A stretch of DNA of 42,969 nt from Streptomyces sp. OR43 (GCF_008042275.1 NZ_RDBK01000043.1:1133701-1176669); one strand, 5' to 3'. Positions 22,211 through 30,585 are shown, numbered from the stretch's first letter. Notes: generated by a model not told the origin, from the letters alone. Program-made: numbers and translations.

Positions 22211-23122
22211 ATGACCAAAACCCGTAGCCGGTACGCCCCCGACCGCGGTCTGACCACACGCATGGTCACCACCATGTTCCTGATCGGCCTGCTGTACGTG
22301 GTCCTGGTCGGCGTCCTGCTGGCCGTGATGCGCGGCGCCTGGCCGATCATCCTGATCATCACCGGGGGCATGTTCGTCGCCCAGTTCTGGTTCAGCGACC
22401 GCATCGCGGCCTTCAGCATGGGCGCCCGCGAGGTCACCCCCGAGCAGGCGCCGGAACTGCACGGCGCGATCGACCGGATCTGTGCGCTCGCCGACATGTC
22501 CAAGCCCCGGGTCGCGATCGCCGAGAGCGACGTACCGAACGCCTTCGCCACCGGCCGCAGCGAGAAGACCGCCCTCGTCTGCGCCACCACGGGCCTGCTG
22601 CGAAGACTCGAACCGGAGGAGCTGGAGGGCGTCCTCGCCCACGAGATGTCACACGTCGCCCACCGCGATGTCGCCGTCATGACGATCGCCTCGTTCCTGG
22701 GCGTCCTCGCGGGCATGATCACCCGCGTCGCGCTCTGGGGCGGCTTCGCCCGCAGCAACCGCGGCAACGACCCCGCGGGCATCATCATCATGCTGATCCC
22801 GCTGGTCAGCGCGGTCGTCTACGCCCTGAGCTTCCTCCTCACCCGGCTGCTGTCGCGCTACCGCGAACTCTCCGCCGACCGCACGGCCGCGCTGCTCACC
22901 GGCAGACCCTCGGCCCTCGCCTCCGCCCTCACCAAGGTCAGCGGGCAGATGGCCCGGATCCCGACGCAGGACCTGCGGAAGGCGGAGCCGTACAACGCCT
23001 TCTACTTCGTCCCCGCCTTCTCCTCCAAGGAGAGCCTGAGCCGGCTGCTCTCCTCGCACCCGACCCTGGAGCAGCGCCTGGACCAGCTGGCCCGCATCTC
23101 CGCCGACCTGTCCCGCCCGTGA
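22211..23122 (+). CDS. htpX: membrane zinc metalloprotease HtpX (M48)
   Basis: The protein is 303 residues from ATG 22211 behind GGAGG at 6 nt. Two N-terminal membrane helices (about 20-40 and 45-62) are followed by the zinc site VLAHEMSHVAHRD (HExxH at 144-148), two further helices (about 155-172 and 187-210) and SRYRELSADRTAALL with the third zinc-ligand Glu. HtpX degrades misfolded membrane proteins under stress. It forms a pair with pspAB 15 bp downstream, linking it to the phage-shock type envelope stress response. Confidence 0.9.
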   Translation: MTKTRSRYAPDRGLTTRMVTTMFLIGLLYVVLVGVLLAVMRGAWPIILIITGGMFVAQFWFSDRIAAFSMGAREVTPEQAPELHGAIDRICALADMSKPRVAIAESDVPNAFATGRSEKTALVCATTGLLRRLEPEELEGVLAHEMSHVAHRDVAVMTIASFLGVLAGMITRVALWGGFARSNRGNDPAGIIIMLIPLVSAVVYALSFLLTRLLSRYRELSADRTAALLTGRPSALASALTKVSGQMARIPTQDLRKAEPYNAFYFVPAFSSKESLSRLLSSHPTLEQRLDQLARISADLSRP

Positions 23123-23137
23123 CCGAGGAGTACGCCC

Positions 23138-23722
23138 GTGGGTCTGCTCGACACCATCCTGGGCCGCAGCAAGCCGGTCCGCCCCGACCTCGACCAGCTC
23201 TTCACCGTCCCGTCCGCCGCGCTGACCCTCCAGGCGGCCACGGGCTTCGTCCCGACCGGCCTCGGCTCGGTGTGCTTCGCCGGCGTGGAGGGCGCCGGTT
23301 TCGCCCGTATCCAGCAGGACGTACGGGAACTGCTCGACGCGGACACCGGGCGCGGCGGCATCCCGGTGGAGTTCAGCCGGGACACGTACGGCTACACCTG
23401 GCTGCTCGCCCGGCAGCCGCCCGATGACCTCGCCGCGCTGGTCAACGACCTGCACGCGGTCAACACCCTCCTCCAGGACGGCGGCTTCGGCCCGCAGTTG
23501 CTGTGCTCGCTGATCGCCTTCCGGAACGCGGAGGGGCGCTCGCTGGCGCTGGTCTACCTGTACAAGCGCGGCACGTTCTACCCGTTCGCCCCCGTGCCGG
23601 GCGGCGGCGAGAAGCGGGACAACCAGCTGGAGTTGCAGGTCAGGGCCGCCCTCGGGGACGACCTTCGGGTGGAGAAGGACCTGGGGCGGTGGTTTCCGGT
23701 GTGGGGGGCGCCGGGGTTGTGA
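23138..23722 (+). CDS. pspAB: PspA-associated protein PspAB
   Basis: The protein is 194 residues with a GTG start after GAGGAG. GLLDTILGRSKPVRPDLDQLFTV, FSRDTYGYTWLL, LQDGGFGPQLLCSLIAFRN and YLYKRGTFYPFAP are typical of this actinobacterial family. The gene is frequently encoded with htpX and PspA-type proteins. Molecular role is not known beyond that association. PspA itself is not in this window. Confidence 0.85.
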   Translation: MGLLDTILGRSKPVRPDLDQLFTVPSAALTLQAATGFVPTGLGSVCFAGVEGAGFARIQQDVRELLDADTGRGGIPVEFSRDTYGYTWLLARQPPDDLAALVNDLHAVNTLLQDGGFGPQLLCSLIAFRNAEGRSLALVYLYKRGTFYPFAPVPGGGEKRDNQLELQVRAALGDDLRVEKDLGRWFPVWGAPGL

Positions 23723-23723
23723 G

Positions 23724-23739
23724 GGCCGGTGCCCCGGCC
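23724..23739. terminator. short hairpin between converging genes
   Basis: GGCCGG/CCGGCC with a TGCC loop lies between the ends of pspAB and the quinone oxidoreductase gene. It is modest in length and may end both transcripts. Confidence 0.4.
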
Positions 23740-23744
23740 TTCGC

Positions 23745-24707
23745 CTACGGTGTCAGCACGATCCTCCCGAAGACCTCGCCCGCGTCCATCTTCCGGTGCG
23801 CCAGCACGGCTGCGTCCAGGGGCAGCACCTCGTGCACCACGGTGGCGATCTCGCCGCGGCCCGCTGCGGCGAACTGTTCGCTCCGCACAGCACGCCGGTC
23901 GGCTCCGGTGACCGTGGCTGCGCTGAAAGCGGCGAAGGACATCGACTTCTGGAACGCCGCCATGATCTTCGTGCCGAAGTCCGCCGGCGGCTGGCCCGCG
24001 ACAGCGCCCACGGCCACCATGCGGCCGTTCGGGTTGAGCCGGTCGAAGAACGACGGCATGTCCTGGCCGGCCACCACGTCGATGATGACGTCATAGCCTG
24101 CGGGGGCCTGTTCCCCGCCCTCACCGGAGCGGTCCAGCACATGGCTCGCGCCAAGACGTCGCAGCCGCTCACCGCGCTCTGCCGAGGAGGTGGTGACCGC
24201 CACCGCGGCGGCGCCACCGCGAGCGGCGAGCTGCACCGCCATGATCCCGATGCTGCCGGCCGCGCCACGGACCAGGACCGTCTCCCCGGGAGCGAAGTGG
24301 GCGTGACGGAGCCCGAAGTGGGCCACCACGCCGGAACTGCCGAGTGTCACCGCATCGACCGCGGACAGGTTCGCGGGCAGGGGAACGATCTCCTCGGCCG
24401 ACGCGAGGGCCTGTTCGACGTATCCTCCGCCGGTTCCGGTGAAGCCCCACACCCGCCGGCCGATCCACGAGGCGTTGACGCCGTCACCGACCGCGGTCAC
24501 GGTGCCCGCCACCTCGCCGCCCGGGATGTGGCCCTCCTTGAAGCCGTAAGCGGCCAGGGCCCCGCTCCGGATCACCACGTCGACTCCCCCGACGCCCACG
24601 GCCTCGGCCTCGATCACCACCTGTCCGGCAGCGGGTGCGGGATCCGACAGGTCGACAACGGCCAGGCCTTCAGGACCTCCGAACGACTGGATCGCGATGG
24701 CTTTCAC
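23745..24707 (-). CDS. zinc-binding-type alcohol dehydrogenase / quinone oxidoreductase (MDR family)
   Basis: The protein is 320 residues with a GTG start at 24707 behind AAGGGAG. KAIAIQSFGGPEGLAVVDL opens the GroES-like domain. GGEVAGTVTAVGDGV and VLVRGAAGSIGIMAVQLAARGGA (NADPH-binding) follow. No structural or catalytic zinc Cys cluster is visible, as in quinone oxidoreductases. It is divergent from a TetR gene with a clear palindrome between the two, so it is very probably that regulator's target. Confidence 0.87.
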   Translation of the reverse strand: MKAIAIQSFGGPEGLAVVDLSDPAPAAGQVVIEAEAVGVGGVDVVIRSGALAAYGFKEGHIPGGEVAGTVTAVGDGVNASWIGRRVWGFTGTGGGYVEQALASAEEIVPLPANLSAVDAVTLGSSGVVAHFGLRHAHFAPGETVLVRGAAGSIGIMAVQLAARGGAAAVAVTTSSAERGERLRRLGASHVLDRSGEGGEQAPAGYDVIIDVVAGQDMPSFFDRLNPNGRMVAVGAVAGQPPADFGTKIMAAFQKSMSFAAFSAATVTGADRRAVRSEQFAAAGRGEIATVVHEVLPLDAAVLAHRKMDAGEVFGRIVLTP

Positions 24708-24775
24708 TCTCGTCTCCCTTGGTCCCGATGCCGTGCGCCCCGATGATCTCGGTGCGCCGCTACGTCCTGGACGCT

Positions 24776-24805
24776 AACGGACGCCCCCGTCCGTTTAGGT
24801 AAAGT
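24776..24805. promoter_or_regulatory. TetR operator and leaderless promoter
   Basis: AACGGACG (24776-24783) and CGTCCGTT (24788-24795) are perfect 8-bp arms with a 4-bp spacer. The -10 TAAAGT (24800-24805) lies 6 nt before the ATG of the TetR gene. The site can control the TetR gene and the divergent oxidoreductase together. Confidence 0.7.
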
Positions 24806-24811
24806 GAGAGC

Positions 24812-25441
24812 ATGACCGACGGTTTGCCTCACACGCTGCGTTCCGACGCGCTGGACAACCGCGAGCGCATCCTCGACGCAGCCCGGGCACTGTTCTCCGC
24901 CGACGGCCTGGACGTGCCGATGCGGGAGATCGCGCGGCGCGCGGGAGTCGGACCGGCCACCTTGTACCGCCACTTCCCGACCAAACAGGTGCTGGCCACC
25001 GAAGCCTTCGCGGACCAGTTGCGCGCATGTCGCACCATCGTCGACGACGGGTGCGCCGATCCCGATCCGTGGCGTGGCCTCTGCCTGGTGATCGAGAAGA
25101 TCTGTGAACTGCACGCGCGGGACCGGGGTTTCAGCGAAGCCTTCATGGCGGCCTTCCCGGGGGCGCCGGAGGTCGGGGGCCGTGAGTACACGGTGAAGGC
25201 GGTCGCCGGACTGGCCCAGCGGGCCAAGGACGCAGGGCGCCTGCGGTCCGACTTCGTCCTGGACGACCTCATTCTCGTCCTCATGGCCAACAAGGGGATC
25301 CACACCAGATCGACCGACACCCAGGTCATGGCCTCCCGACGCTTCGCAGGGCTGGCGATCCAGGCATTCGAAGCCTGCCCTCAGCACACACCGCTACCAC
25401 CGGCGGCGCGACTGGTGTCCGCAGCGCCGGACAGCATCTGA
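24812..25441 (+). CDS. TetR-family regulator, divergent from the quinone oxidoreductase
   Basis: The protein is 209 residues. The HTH is in the first 60 residues: RERILDAARALFSADGLDVPMREIARRAGVGPATLYRHFPTK pattern. The C-terminus is a TetR ligand domain with ADQLRACRTIVDDGCADPDPWRGLCLVIEKI. This subtype (SbtR-like C-terminal domain) often neighbours oxidoreductases that detoxify its ligand. The leaderless start and the shared palindrome point to autoregulation. Confidence 0.87.
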   Translation: MTDGLPHTLRSDALDNRERILDAARALFSADGLDVPMREIARRAGVGPATLYRHFPTKQVLATEAFADQLRACRTIVDDGCADPDPWRGLCLVIEKICELHARDRGFSEAFMAAFPGAPEVGGREYTVKAVAGLAQRAKDAGRLRSDFVLDDLILVLMANKGIHTRSTDTQVMASRRFAGLAIQAFEACPQHTPLPPAARLVSAAPDSI

Positions 25442-25502
25442 CCATGGGCGAGCGGATCCACGCTCGACGCCCGGAGCACTGAACGCCTTGGGACAGATCG
25501 TC

Positions 25503-25508
25503 TAGCCT
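25503..25508 (+). promoter_or_regulatory. leaderless promoter -10 (TAGCCT) for the SUKH gene
   Basis: TAGCCT lies 7 nt before ATG 25516, and no ribosome site precedes the ATG. Confidence 0.5.
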
Positions 25509-25515
25509 CCACGCC

Positions 25516-26091
25516 ATGGTCACCTCCGATGCCCTCGATGCCCTCGTCCGCCTGTGCCCTCCGCCCGTGGATCCGCCGCCGGTGCGCGACTGGACCGAGG
25601 CCGAGCACGCCCTCGGGACGCCGCTGCCCACCGACTACAAGCAGCTCGTCGAGACATACGGCGACGGCGTCTTCGACGAGACGGTCTGGCTGCTCGTCCC
25701 CGGTTCCGCCTACGCCAGGTTCGACCTGTGCGCGCAGACGACGGATCGGATCGACATCCTGGAGAGCCTGTGGGAGGACGGCGAGGAGAAGCCCGACGGC
25801 CTGCTGGAATCCGGTGCGCGCCTCGTGCCGTGGGCGTTCGACGGGGGCTCGGGGGCGTTTCTGTACTGGCTGGTGCGCCCCGGTCAGCACCCTGACGAGT
25901 GGACCGTCCTCTACAACGAGGGCCGGGGCCCGCTGTGGGAGGCCCACGACATGGGATGCCTCGCCTTCCTGCTCGCCGTACTCACGGGAACGGCGGAGAC
26001 GGCGTACTTCGGATACCTCTACGAAGTTCTGAAGCCCGCCGAGCACCACTTCGCGACGGCCGGCCAGGTCCTCGGACCGCCCTCAGGGTGA
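25516..26091 (+). CDS. SMI1/KNR4 (SUKH) family protein
   Basis: The protein is 191 residues. WTEAEHALGTPLPTDYKQLVETYGDGVF is the SUKH signature near residue 25. WAFDGGSGAFLYWLV and the later DEWTVLYNEGRG are also family-typical. SUKH proteins often give immunity to nuclease toxins of contact-dependent or secreted polymorphic systems. Here no toxin gene is adjacent, so it could be an orphan immunity gene or have a housekeeping role. Confidence 0.82.
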   Translation: MVTSDALDALVRLCPPPVDPPPVRDWTEAEHALGTPLPTDYKQLVETYGDGVFDETVWLLVPGSAYARFDLCAQTTDRIDILESLWEDGEEKPDGLLESGARLVPWAFDGGSGAFLYWLVRPGQHPDEWTVLYNEGRGPLWEAHDMGCLAFLLAVLTGTAETAYFGYLYEVLKPAEHHFATAGQVLGPPSG

Positions 26092-26103
26092 CCCCGGGCC
26101 ACC

Positions 26104-26646
26104 TCAGCCCTTCGGAGCCGGCTTCCAGTCCTGGGCAAGCAGCCCGAGCACCACCTCGTCGAGGAACTCACCCATCACCCACGCCGCGGAGCGCAGCACA
26201 CCCTCGCGGACGAAGCCGTTGCGTTCGGCTGAGGCCAGCATCGCGGCGTTGTCAGGCAGCGTCTCGATCTGTAGCCGGTGCAGGCCGCGTACAACGAATC
26301 CGTACTGGCACAGGACCGCCACCGCGTCGGTGCCGTAGCCCTTGCCGCGAGCAGAGGGCCGCAGGCTGAGGCCGATGTGCGCGGACCGGTTGTGGTGGTC
26401 GATGCCCCACAGTGTCGCGGCGCCTACCAGGGTGCCCTCTCCCAACTCCACGACGGAGAACGGGACGCACGCCTGATCCTCGTCGTCGCCCACGAGCCGC
26501 GGATCCTTCGAGTCGGGCGCCAACGGCCGCCACGGCCCGCCATCGGCCCGCGAGGCGTTGACCACGTCGTTGTAGAGCTCAGCCCGCAGAATGGGGATGT
26601 CGTCCTCGTGCCGGGCCCTGAGCCCGACCTTGTTGCCGCTTAGCAT
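26104..26646 (-). CDS. GNAT N-acetyltransferase (RimJ/RimL-like)
   Basis: The protein is 180 residues from ATG 26646. The acetyl-CoA-binding motif is IGLSLRPSARGKGYGTDAVAVLCQYGF, the Q/R-x-x-G-x-G/A signature in RGKGYG. LHRLQIETLPDNAAMLASAERNGFVREGVLR is the classic RimJ/RimL C-terminal motif. It likely acetylates an amine of a protein N-terminus, small molecule or antibiotic. Confidence 0.88.
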   Translation of the reverse strand: MLSGNKVGLRARHEDDIPILRAELYNDVVNASRADGGPWRPLAPDSKDPRLVGDDEDQACVPFSVVELGEGTLVGAATLWGIDHHNRSAHIGLSLRPSARGKGYGTDAVAVLCQYGFVVRGLHRLQIETLPDNAAMLASAERNGFVREGVLRSAAWVMGEFLDEVVLGLLAQDWKPAPKG

Positions 26647-26693
26647 GCAAGCTTCCTAACCGACCGGGTCGGCGGGCGGCAAGCGGATAATCC

Positions 26694-26942
26694 CTAGGCG
26701 TTCGCGGCGTGGCCCAGGAACGCGGTCCAGGCGGCGGGGGCGACGGCGAAGGTGGGGCCGTCGGTGAGCTTGGAGTCGCGGACGTGGACGGTGTGGGGGC
26801 AGGTGGCTACCTCTACGCAGAAGCTGTCCTCGTTGAGGCTGTAGCTGGACTTGTGCCAGTCGTAGGCGACTTCGATGCAGGCTTCACCCTCATTGCCGCT
26901 GTAGCTGGACTTGAACCAGGTCAGTCCGGATCCGTGGCTCAC
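26694..26942 (-). CDS. DUF397 protein with a duplicated module
   Basis: The protein is 82 residues; its ATG at 26942 overlaps the XRE stop (ATGA). DUF397 proteins normally have one W-x-K-S-S-Y-S module. Here WFKSSYSGNEGEACIEVA is followed by WHKSSYSLNEDSFCVEVA and then the usual RDSKLTDGPTFAV and WTAFL end. With the XRE/DUF5753 gene it forms the WhiJ-type regulator pair found in many copies in Streptomyces. In this pair the small protein modulates the DNA-binding partner. Confidence 0.88.
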   Translation of the reverse strand: MSHGSGLTWFKSSYSGNEGEACIEVAYDWHKSSYSLNEDSFCVEVATCPHTVHVRDSKLTDGPTFAVAPAAWTAFLGHAANA

Positions 26943-27754
26943 AGTTGCCCCACCTTCGTCTCGATGATCTCCGCGGACTTCCAGGGGTTGAGCGCCTGGG
27001 CTCGCAGGATGCCGAAGAGGTCGAGCTGATCGCTCACTTGCTCCGGCTTCGAGATCAACCTACCGCCGCCCTGAGCCTCCACATACATCAGATTGCGGCC
27101 TTCTGCCGTGGACATCAACTGCATGGGTCCCATCAGCCCCGCGTGCGTGTGCTGAGCCGACGGCATCACCTGCACCGTCAGGTGGTTGAACCGCTCCATG
27201 CAATCGAGTACGTGGCGCAGTTGCTCCTTCAATACCTCGGGACCACCCAGCGTCCGGTCCAGGACCGACTCCTCGATCACGTAGCCGATGCGCGGCGGCG
27301 GCGTGCGCGACAGCACCGTCTGCCGTTCCAGCCTCGCTCCGACGTGCCGGGCAATCTCATCCTCCGTGTACGCCGGTACACGCGACCGGTACAGCGCGTG
27401 CACGTACCCCTCCGCCTGGAGCAGGCCCGGGATCAGCATCGTCTCGTAGGCGCTGATGACCCGCGCGTTCCGCTCCAGCTTCGCCCAGTCCAGGAACTTC
27501 GGCGGGTACTTCTCCTCGTCCACCAGCTCGCAGCACGCCTTCAGCGCCCCGGACGCCCCGCACACCCGATCCGCGTCGATCAGCAGGTCGCGCGACGGAA
27601 TGCGCTCCGCCCGCTCGACCGCGCCCATCAGCGACTCCGAGATCAGCAGCTGCTCCGCCGCCTCCTTCTGCGTGAGCCCGGCCCGCACCCGGTGGATGCG
27701 GATCAACTCCCCCACCAGCCGCCGCCCGCGTGTCGTCTCGCTACTCGTCCCCAC
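26939..27754 (-). CDS. XRE-type HTH regulator with DUF5753 domain (WhiJ-like)
   Basis: About 271 residues from GTG 27754 (GGGAGG 12 nt upstream); a start at 27775 is possible but leaves no ribosome site. The HTH covers about 10-60 (RVRAGLTQKEAAEQLLISESLMGAVERAER). DUF5753 follows, with YETMLIPGLLQAEGYVHALYRS, LERQTVL and YVIEESVLDRTLGG. It is co-transcribed with the DUF397 gene. Such pairs affect development and antibiotic production (WhiJ family). An 8-3-8 palindrome lies just upstream. Confidence 0.87.
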   Translation of the reverse strand: MGTSSETTRGRRLVGELIRIHRVRAGLTQKEAAEQLLISESLMGAVERAERIPSRDLLIDADRVCGASGALKACCELVDEEKYPPKFLDWAKLERNARVISAYETMLIPGLLQAEGYVHALYRSRVPAYTEDEIARHVGARLERQTVLSRTPPPRIGYVIEESVLDRTLGGPEVLKEQLRHVLDCMERFNHLTVQVMPSAQHTHAGLMGPMQLMSTAEGRNLMYVEAQGGGRLISKPEQVSDQLDLFGILRAQALNPWKSAEIIETKVGQL

Positions 27755-27771
27755 AGCCCACACCACCCTCC

Positions 27772-27790
27772 CCACATCGCCCCGATGTGG
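27772..27790. promoter_or_regulatory. palindrome between the XRE gene and the divergent gene
   Basis: CCACATCG (27772-27779) and CGATGTGG (27783-27790) are perfect arms around CCC. It is a likely operator for the adjacent XRE regulator acting on itself and on the gene at 27839. Confidence 0.55.
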
Positions 27791-27838
27791 ATCGTGTCCT
27801 CCTGGTCACGCTACGCAGTCACCGGAATGCTCGTGGCC

Positions 27839-28258
27839 ATGACGCAGAAGAAGCACCCCGAATGGGTACCCGCCTCGGGGCTCCAACTCCACCTGACCGG
27901 AATCCACTTCGACGCGATCCGGTTGCGCGGCGTACGGGGTGAGGCGGTGCTGCACCACCTGGCCACCCTCACGGACGGCGATCCGGGGCCCGTCGTACGG
28001 GAGGTCGCGGGCGGGCGGTGGACGTACTTCCTGCTCGAGCCCGGCGCGAGCCAGGACTTCGACTGGCCGCCCGGCGCGAAGTGCTTCGGGCCCGCTGCCC
28101 GGGACCAGTACGTGGGGATCCCGGCCGCGCACGGCAACACGTACCCGCTCAGCTGGCGGTGCGGACCGCCCGAGGTCGGGGACTTCGTGGACGCGGAGTT
28201 GCTGCACGGCGTGGTGACGGCTCAACTCGTGCCCGAGGACATCCGGTTCCTCTCCTGA
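27839..28258 (+). CDS. unknown protein divergent from the XRE/DUF397 pair
   Basis: The protein is 139 residues from ATG 27839; an in-frame ATG at 27827 is also possible and neither has a clear ribosome site. It is Trp/Pro/Gly-rich with LHLTGIHFDAIRLRGVRGEAVL, GGRWTYFLLEPGASQDFDWPPGAKCFG, QYVGIPAAHGNTYPLSW and AELLHGVVTAQLV. The pattern vaguely recalls the N-terminal primase/polymerase-like proteins of Streptomyces, but I cannot assign it. Genes in this position are often the targets of WhiJ-type pairs. Confidence 0.68.
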   Translation: MTQKKHPEWVPASGLQLHLTGIHFDAIRLRGVRGEAVLHHLATLTDGDPGPVVREVAGGRWTYFLLEPGASQDFDWPPGAKCFGPAARDQYVGIPAAHGNTYPLSWRCGPPEVGDFVDAELLHGVVTAQLVPEDIRFLS

Positions 28259-28313
28259 TCATCTCTGCGGACTACGCTGCCCACCGGGTACGACCGAGGG
28301 GGCGGGGGAAGCG

Positions 28314-29486
28314 ATGACGGAGGCCGATGCCGAGACGACGGAGGCCCTGTGCCTCGCCGTCGCCACGTTCGACGGGCGCAGGGCGGGGGCCCTGCTGGAC
28401 GCCGGCGCCGATCCGCTCCGGCCGCTGCCCGACGGGAGCACACCGCTGCTGCGGGCCGTGGCCTCCGGCAACGCCGGCGTGACCGTCGCCCTGCTCAGGC
28501 ATGCGGGGGACCGGCTCACGCAGGAGCAGCGGGCGGGCCTTCTCGCCTGCGCTCGGCACTGGTACGAGACCGGGGCCGAAGCCGGGCTTCGCCTCGCGAC
28601 CGGCGCGTCGGGCCCGGTCGAAAGCCGCAGGTTCGTCGACGATTTCGACGTCACCGAGTACCACGTGATCACGCTCGGCGGGATGCGTGTGTGCGACGGC
28701 CATTCCGCCGTCCTCACCTGCCTGGAAGCGGAGTTGGGGTTCCGCCGGTCGTTCGACGAACTGTTCGCCCGGGCACTCGCCCGCGCCGACGCGGAACACG
28801 CCGACTGGTGGGAAGCAACCGTCGCGCTCGCGAAGCGGTCCGACGTGGAGGCATGGGAAGCGGCCCTGGCGCTGCGCTCCGACCCTGATCCCCTGCGTCG
28901 GCAGTTCGCTGCGTACCTCATATGGTGCTTCCTCATCGTCGAGCATCCCGTCACCTCGGAAAAATGGCCTTGGGAGCGGCGGGCCGTGGACGTTCTCCTG
29001 CCTTGGGCCACCGAGGAGACGGACCCGGCGGTGCTCGTGCCGGTACTGAGGGGGCTCAACTCCGTCGACGACGACGAACCGGAGATCGAAGAGCTGGGGC
29101 TGGCCCTCCGCACGCACCCGGACCCCAGGGTGCGCGTCCAGGTGCCGAGCATGCTGGGCAGAACGCGATACGCCTACACCCACCCCGAGGCGCTGGACGT
29201 GCTCGCCACGATGGCTCGCGACCCGGACGCACACGTCCGCGCCCACGTGTGCGAGGTCCTCTACGAGTTCGAGGGCCGCAGCCCCGCAGTCGCCGACATC
29301 CTGGCCGGATTCCTCGACGAGGACGACCAGTTGGTCCGCATCAAAGCCGTCTGCGGCCTCGCCGAAGCCGACGACCCGCGCTGCGTGGAGGGCGCCCGCC
29401 TGATCGGCCTGGTCGACCGAGCGGGGTGGCAGGACACCTGGCTACTGGATGCGCCGTGGCGCTACAAGCAGCGCCACGGCGGCTGA
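28314..29486 (+). CDS. ankyrin-like plus HEAT-repeat protein
   Basis: The protein is 390 residues; ATG 28314 follows GGGGGAAG. Residues 1-75 resemble ankyrin repeats (AGALLDAGADPLRPLPDGSTPLLRAVASGN). From about 150 onward are helical HEAT-type repeats, clearest in DPDPLRRQFAAYLIW, THPDPRVRVQVPSML, DPDAHVRAHVCEVLYEF and EDDQLVRIKAVCGLA. No catalytic motif is present, so a protein-binding scaffold is likely. It reads away from the DUF397/XRE set and has no clear partner. Confidence 0.8.
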   Translation: MTEADAETTEALCLAVATFDGRRAGALLDAGADPLRPLPDGSTPLLRAVASGNAGVTVALLRHAGDRLTQEQRAGLLACARHWYETGAEAGLRLATGASGPVESRRFVDDFDVTEYHVITLGGMRVCDGHSAVLTCLEAELGFRRSFDELFARALARADAEHADWWEATVALAKRSDVEAWEAALALRSDPDPLRRQFAAYLIWCFLIVEHPVTSEKWPWERRAVDVLLPWATEETDPAVLVPVLRGLNSVDDDEPEIEELGLALRTHPDPRVRVQVPSMLGRTRYAYTHPEALDVLATMARDPDAHVRAHVCEVLYEFEGRSPAVADILAGFLDEDDQLVRIKAVCGLAEADDPRCVEGARLIGLVDRAGWQDTWLLDAPWRYKQRHGG

Positions 29487-29564
29487 ACCGGCTGCTCGGG
29501 GCCAGAGGGCGGTGGGGGCTGTCAGGGCGAAACCCCACGGATCGGCCACGGCCCGATACGCACC

Positions 29565-29990
29565 TCAGGCGGGCTGCGGGGCGGGCGTCGCCGGGGCGGC
29601 CGCGACGTTGCGGGTCTCGCGCATGATCAGCAGGCCGTTGACCACCATCAGTGTCGCGGTCAGGCCGTGGACGCCGAGCGCGGTGGCCACGGAGCCGTGG
29701 TGGGCCAGCACGTTGGTCATGTCGCCGTACGCGGCGAGGGCCTCCACCAGCAGCACCAAGCCAAGTGCCCTGCGGTGGCCCGTCACCAGCAGGACGGCCA
29801 GGACCAGGGCCATGACGACGTCGCGGACTCCCTTGACGACCAGGAAGCCACCGCCGTCACCGCGCGGCCAGCTCGGCAGGCCGAAGCCGGGCGCCGTGGT
29901 CTCCGGGCTCAGGATGAACTCCGTCCCGAACCAGAGGATGAAGAGGATGAAGGCGGCGGCCAGAACAGTGTTGATCTTCTTCAGTGACAT
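29565..29990 (-). CDS. DUF4267-type small membrane protein
   Basis: The protein is 141 residues with GGGAG at 7 nt from the ATG. Four membrane helices lie at about 5-24, 52-70, 74-92 and 105-123. It lies 57 bp downstream of the DUF1772 gene on the same strand, probably one operon under the divergent TetR gene. Function unknown. Confidence 0.78.
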   Translation of the reverse strand: MSLKKINTVLAAAFILFILWFGTEFILSPETTAPGFGLPSWPRGDGGGFLVVKGVRDVVMALVLAVLLVTGHRRALGLVLLVEALAAYGDMTNVLAHHGSVATALGVHGLTATLMVVNGLLIMRETRNVAAAPATPAPQPA

Positions 29991-30047
29991 GGTTCTTCTC
30001 CCTGCGGTTCTTCGTCGGTTCGGTAGGCGTCGTGGGCATCGGCGGTA

Positions 30048-30494
30048 TCAGACGAGGGCGACGACCAGCAGGGTGAACGCGGCGACGATGACGGCGACGC
30101 GGAAGTAGTGGTACCGGTTCCAGCGGTGCAGCTGCTCCTTCCAGTCGGCCGGCCGGTTCTCGGGCGTCCAGGTCTTGCCCAGGTTGTTGATCGGAACGAG
30201 CAGCAGCATCGACATGATCACGCTGACGATCAGCAGTCCGGCGGCGGCGACGACCAGGCCCGCGCCGTCGTGATGCCAGCCGGCGACGGCCCAGATCGCG
30301 CTGAGGACGACCGAGCCTATGTACCAGAACGGCATCAGGGCCCCCAGCATCCGGCCGCCGTGGGCATGGCCGAGCTGGCGGCTGTCCTCGGGAAGCGCGT
30401 CCAGGATGCGGCTCATGATGAAGGCGACGGAGAACTCCACCCCCACCATCAGGCCGACGACGACAGTGGTGACGACCTCGAGTGTGCTGAGCAT
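30048..30494 (-). CDS. DUF1772 (anthrone oxygenase-like) membrane protein
   Basis: The protein is 148 residues; GGAGG lies before ATG 30494. Four helices with VGVEFSVAF early and LHRWNRYHYFRVAVIVAAFTLLVVAL at the end are typical of DUF1772. Some members act as anthrone oxygenases in polyketide pathways; most are unstudied. First gene of a two-gene operon divergent from a TetR gene, with three palindromic elements between them. Confidence 0.8.
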   Translation of the reverse strand: MLSTLEVVTTVVVGLMVGVEFSVAFIMSRILDALPEDSRQLGHAHGGRMLGALMPFWYIGSVVLSAIWAVAGWHHDGAGLVVAAAGLLIVSVIMSMLLLVPINNLGKTWTPENRPADWKEQLHRWNRYHYFRVAVIVAAFTLLVVALV

Positions 30495-30512
30495 GACGAT
30501 CCCCTCCGTGAA

Positions 30513-30579
30513 CTAGCGTTGCTAGATGACGGTGCAACGCTAGCGCTAAGAACGCTCGATTGTCTAGCGGTGCTAGAAT
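30513..30579. promoter_or_regulatory. TetR operator cluster and leaderless promoter
   Basis: CTAGCGTTGCTAG (30513-30525) and CTAGCGGTGCTAG (30564-30576) are the same 5-3-5 palindrome. Between them lies a palindromic core CGCTAGCG (30538-30545). The -10 TAGAAT (30574-30579) overlaps the second copy and is 6 nt from ATG 30586. The first copy lies in the promoter of the divergent DUF1772 gene, so both directions are covered. Confidence 0.72.
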
Positions 30580-30585
30580 CGAGTC

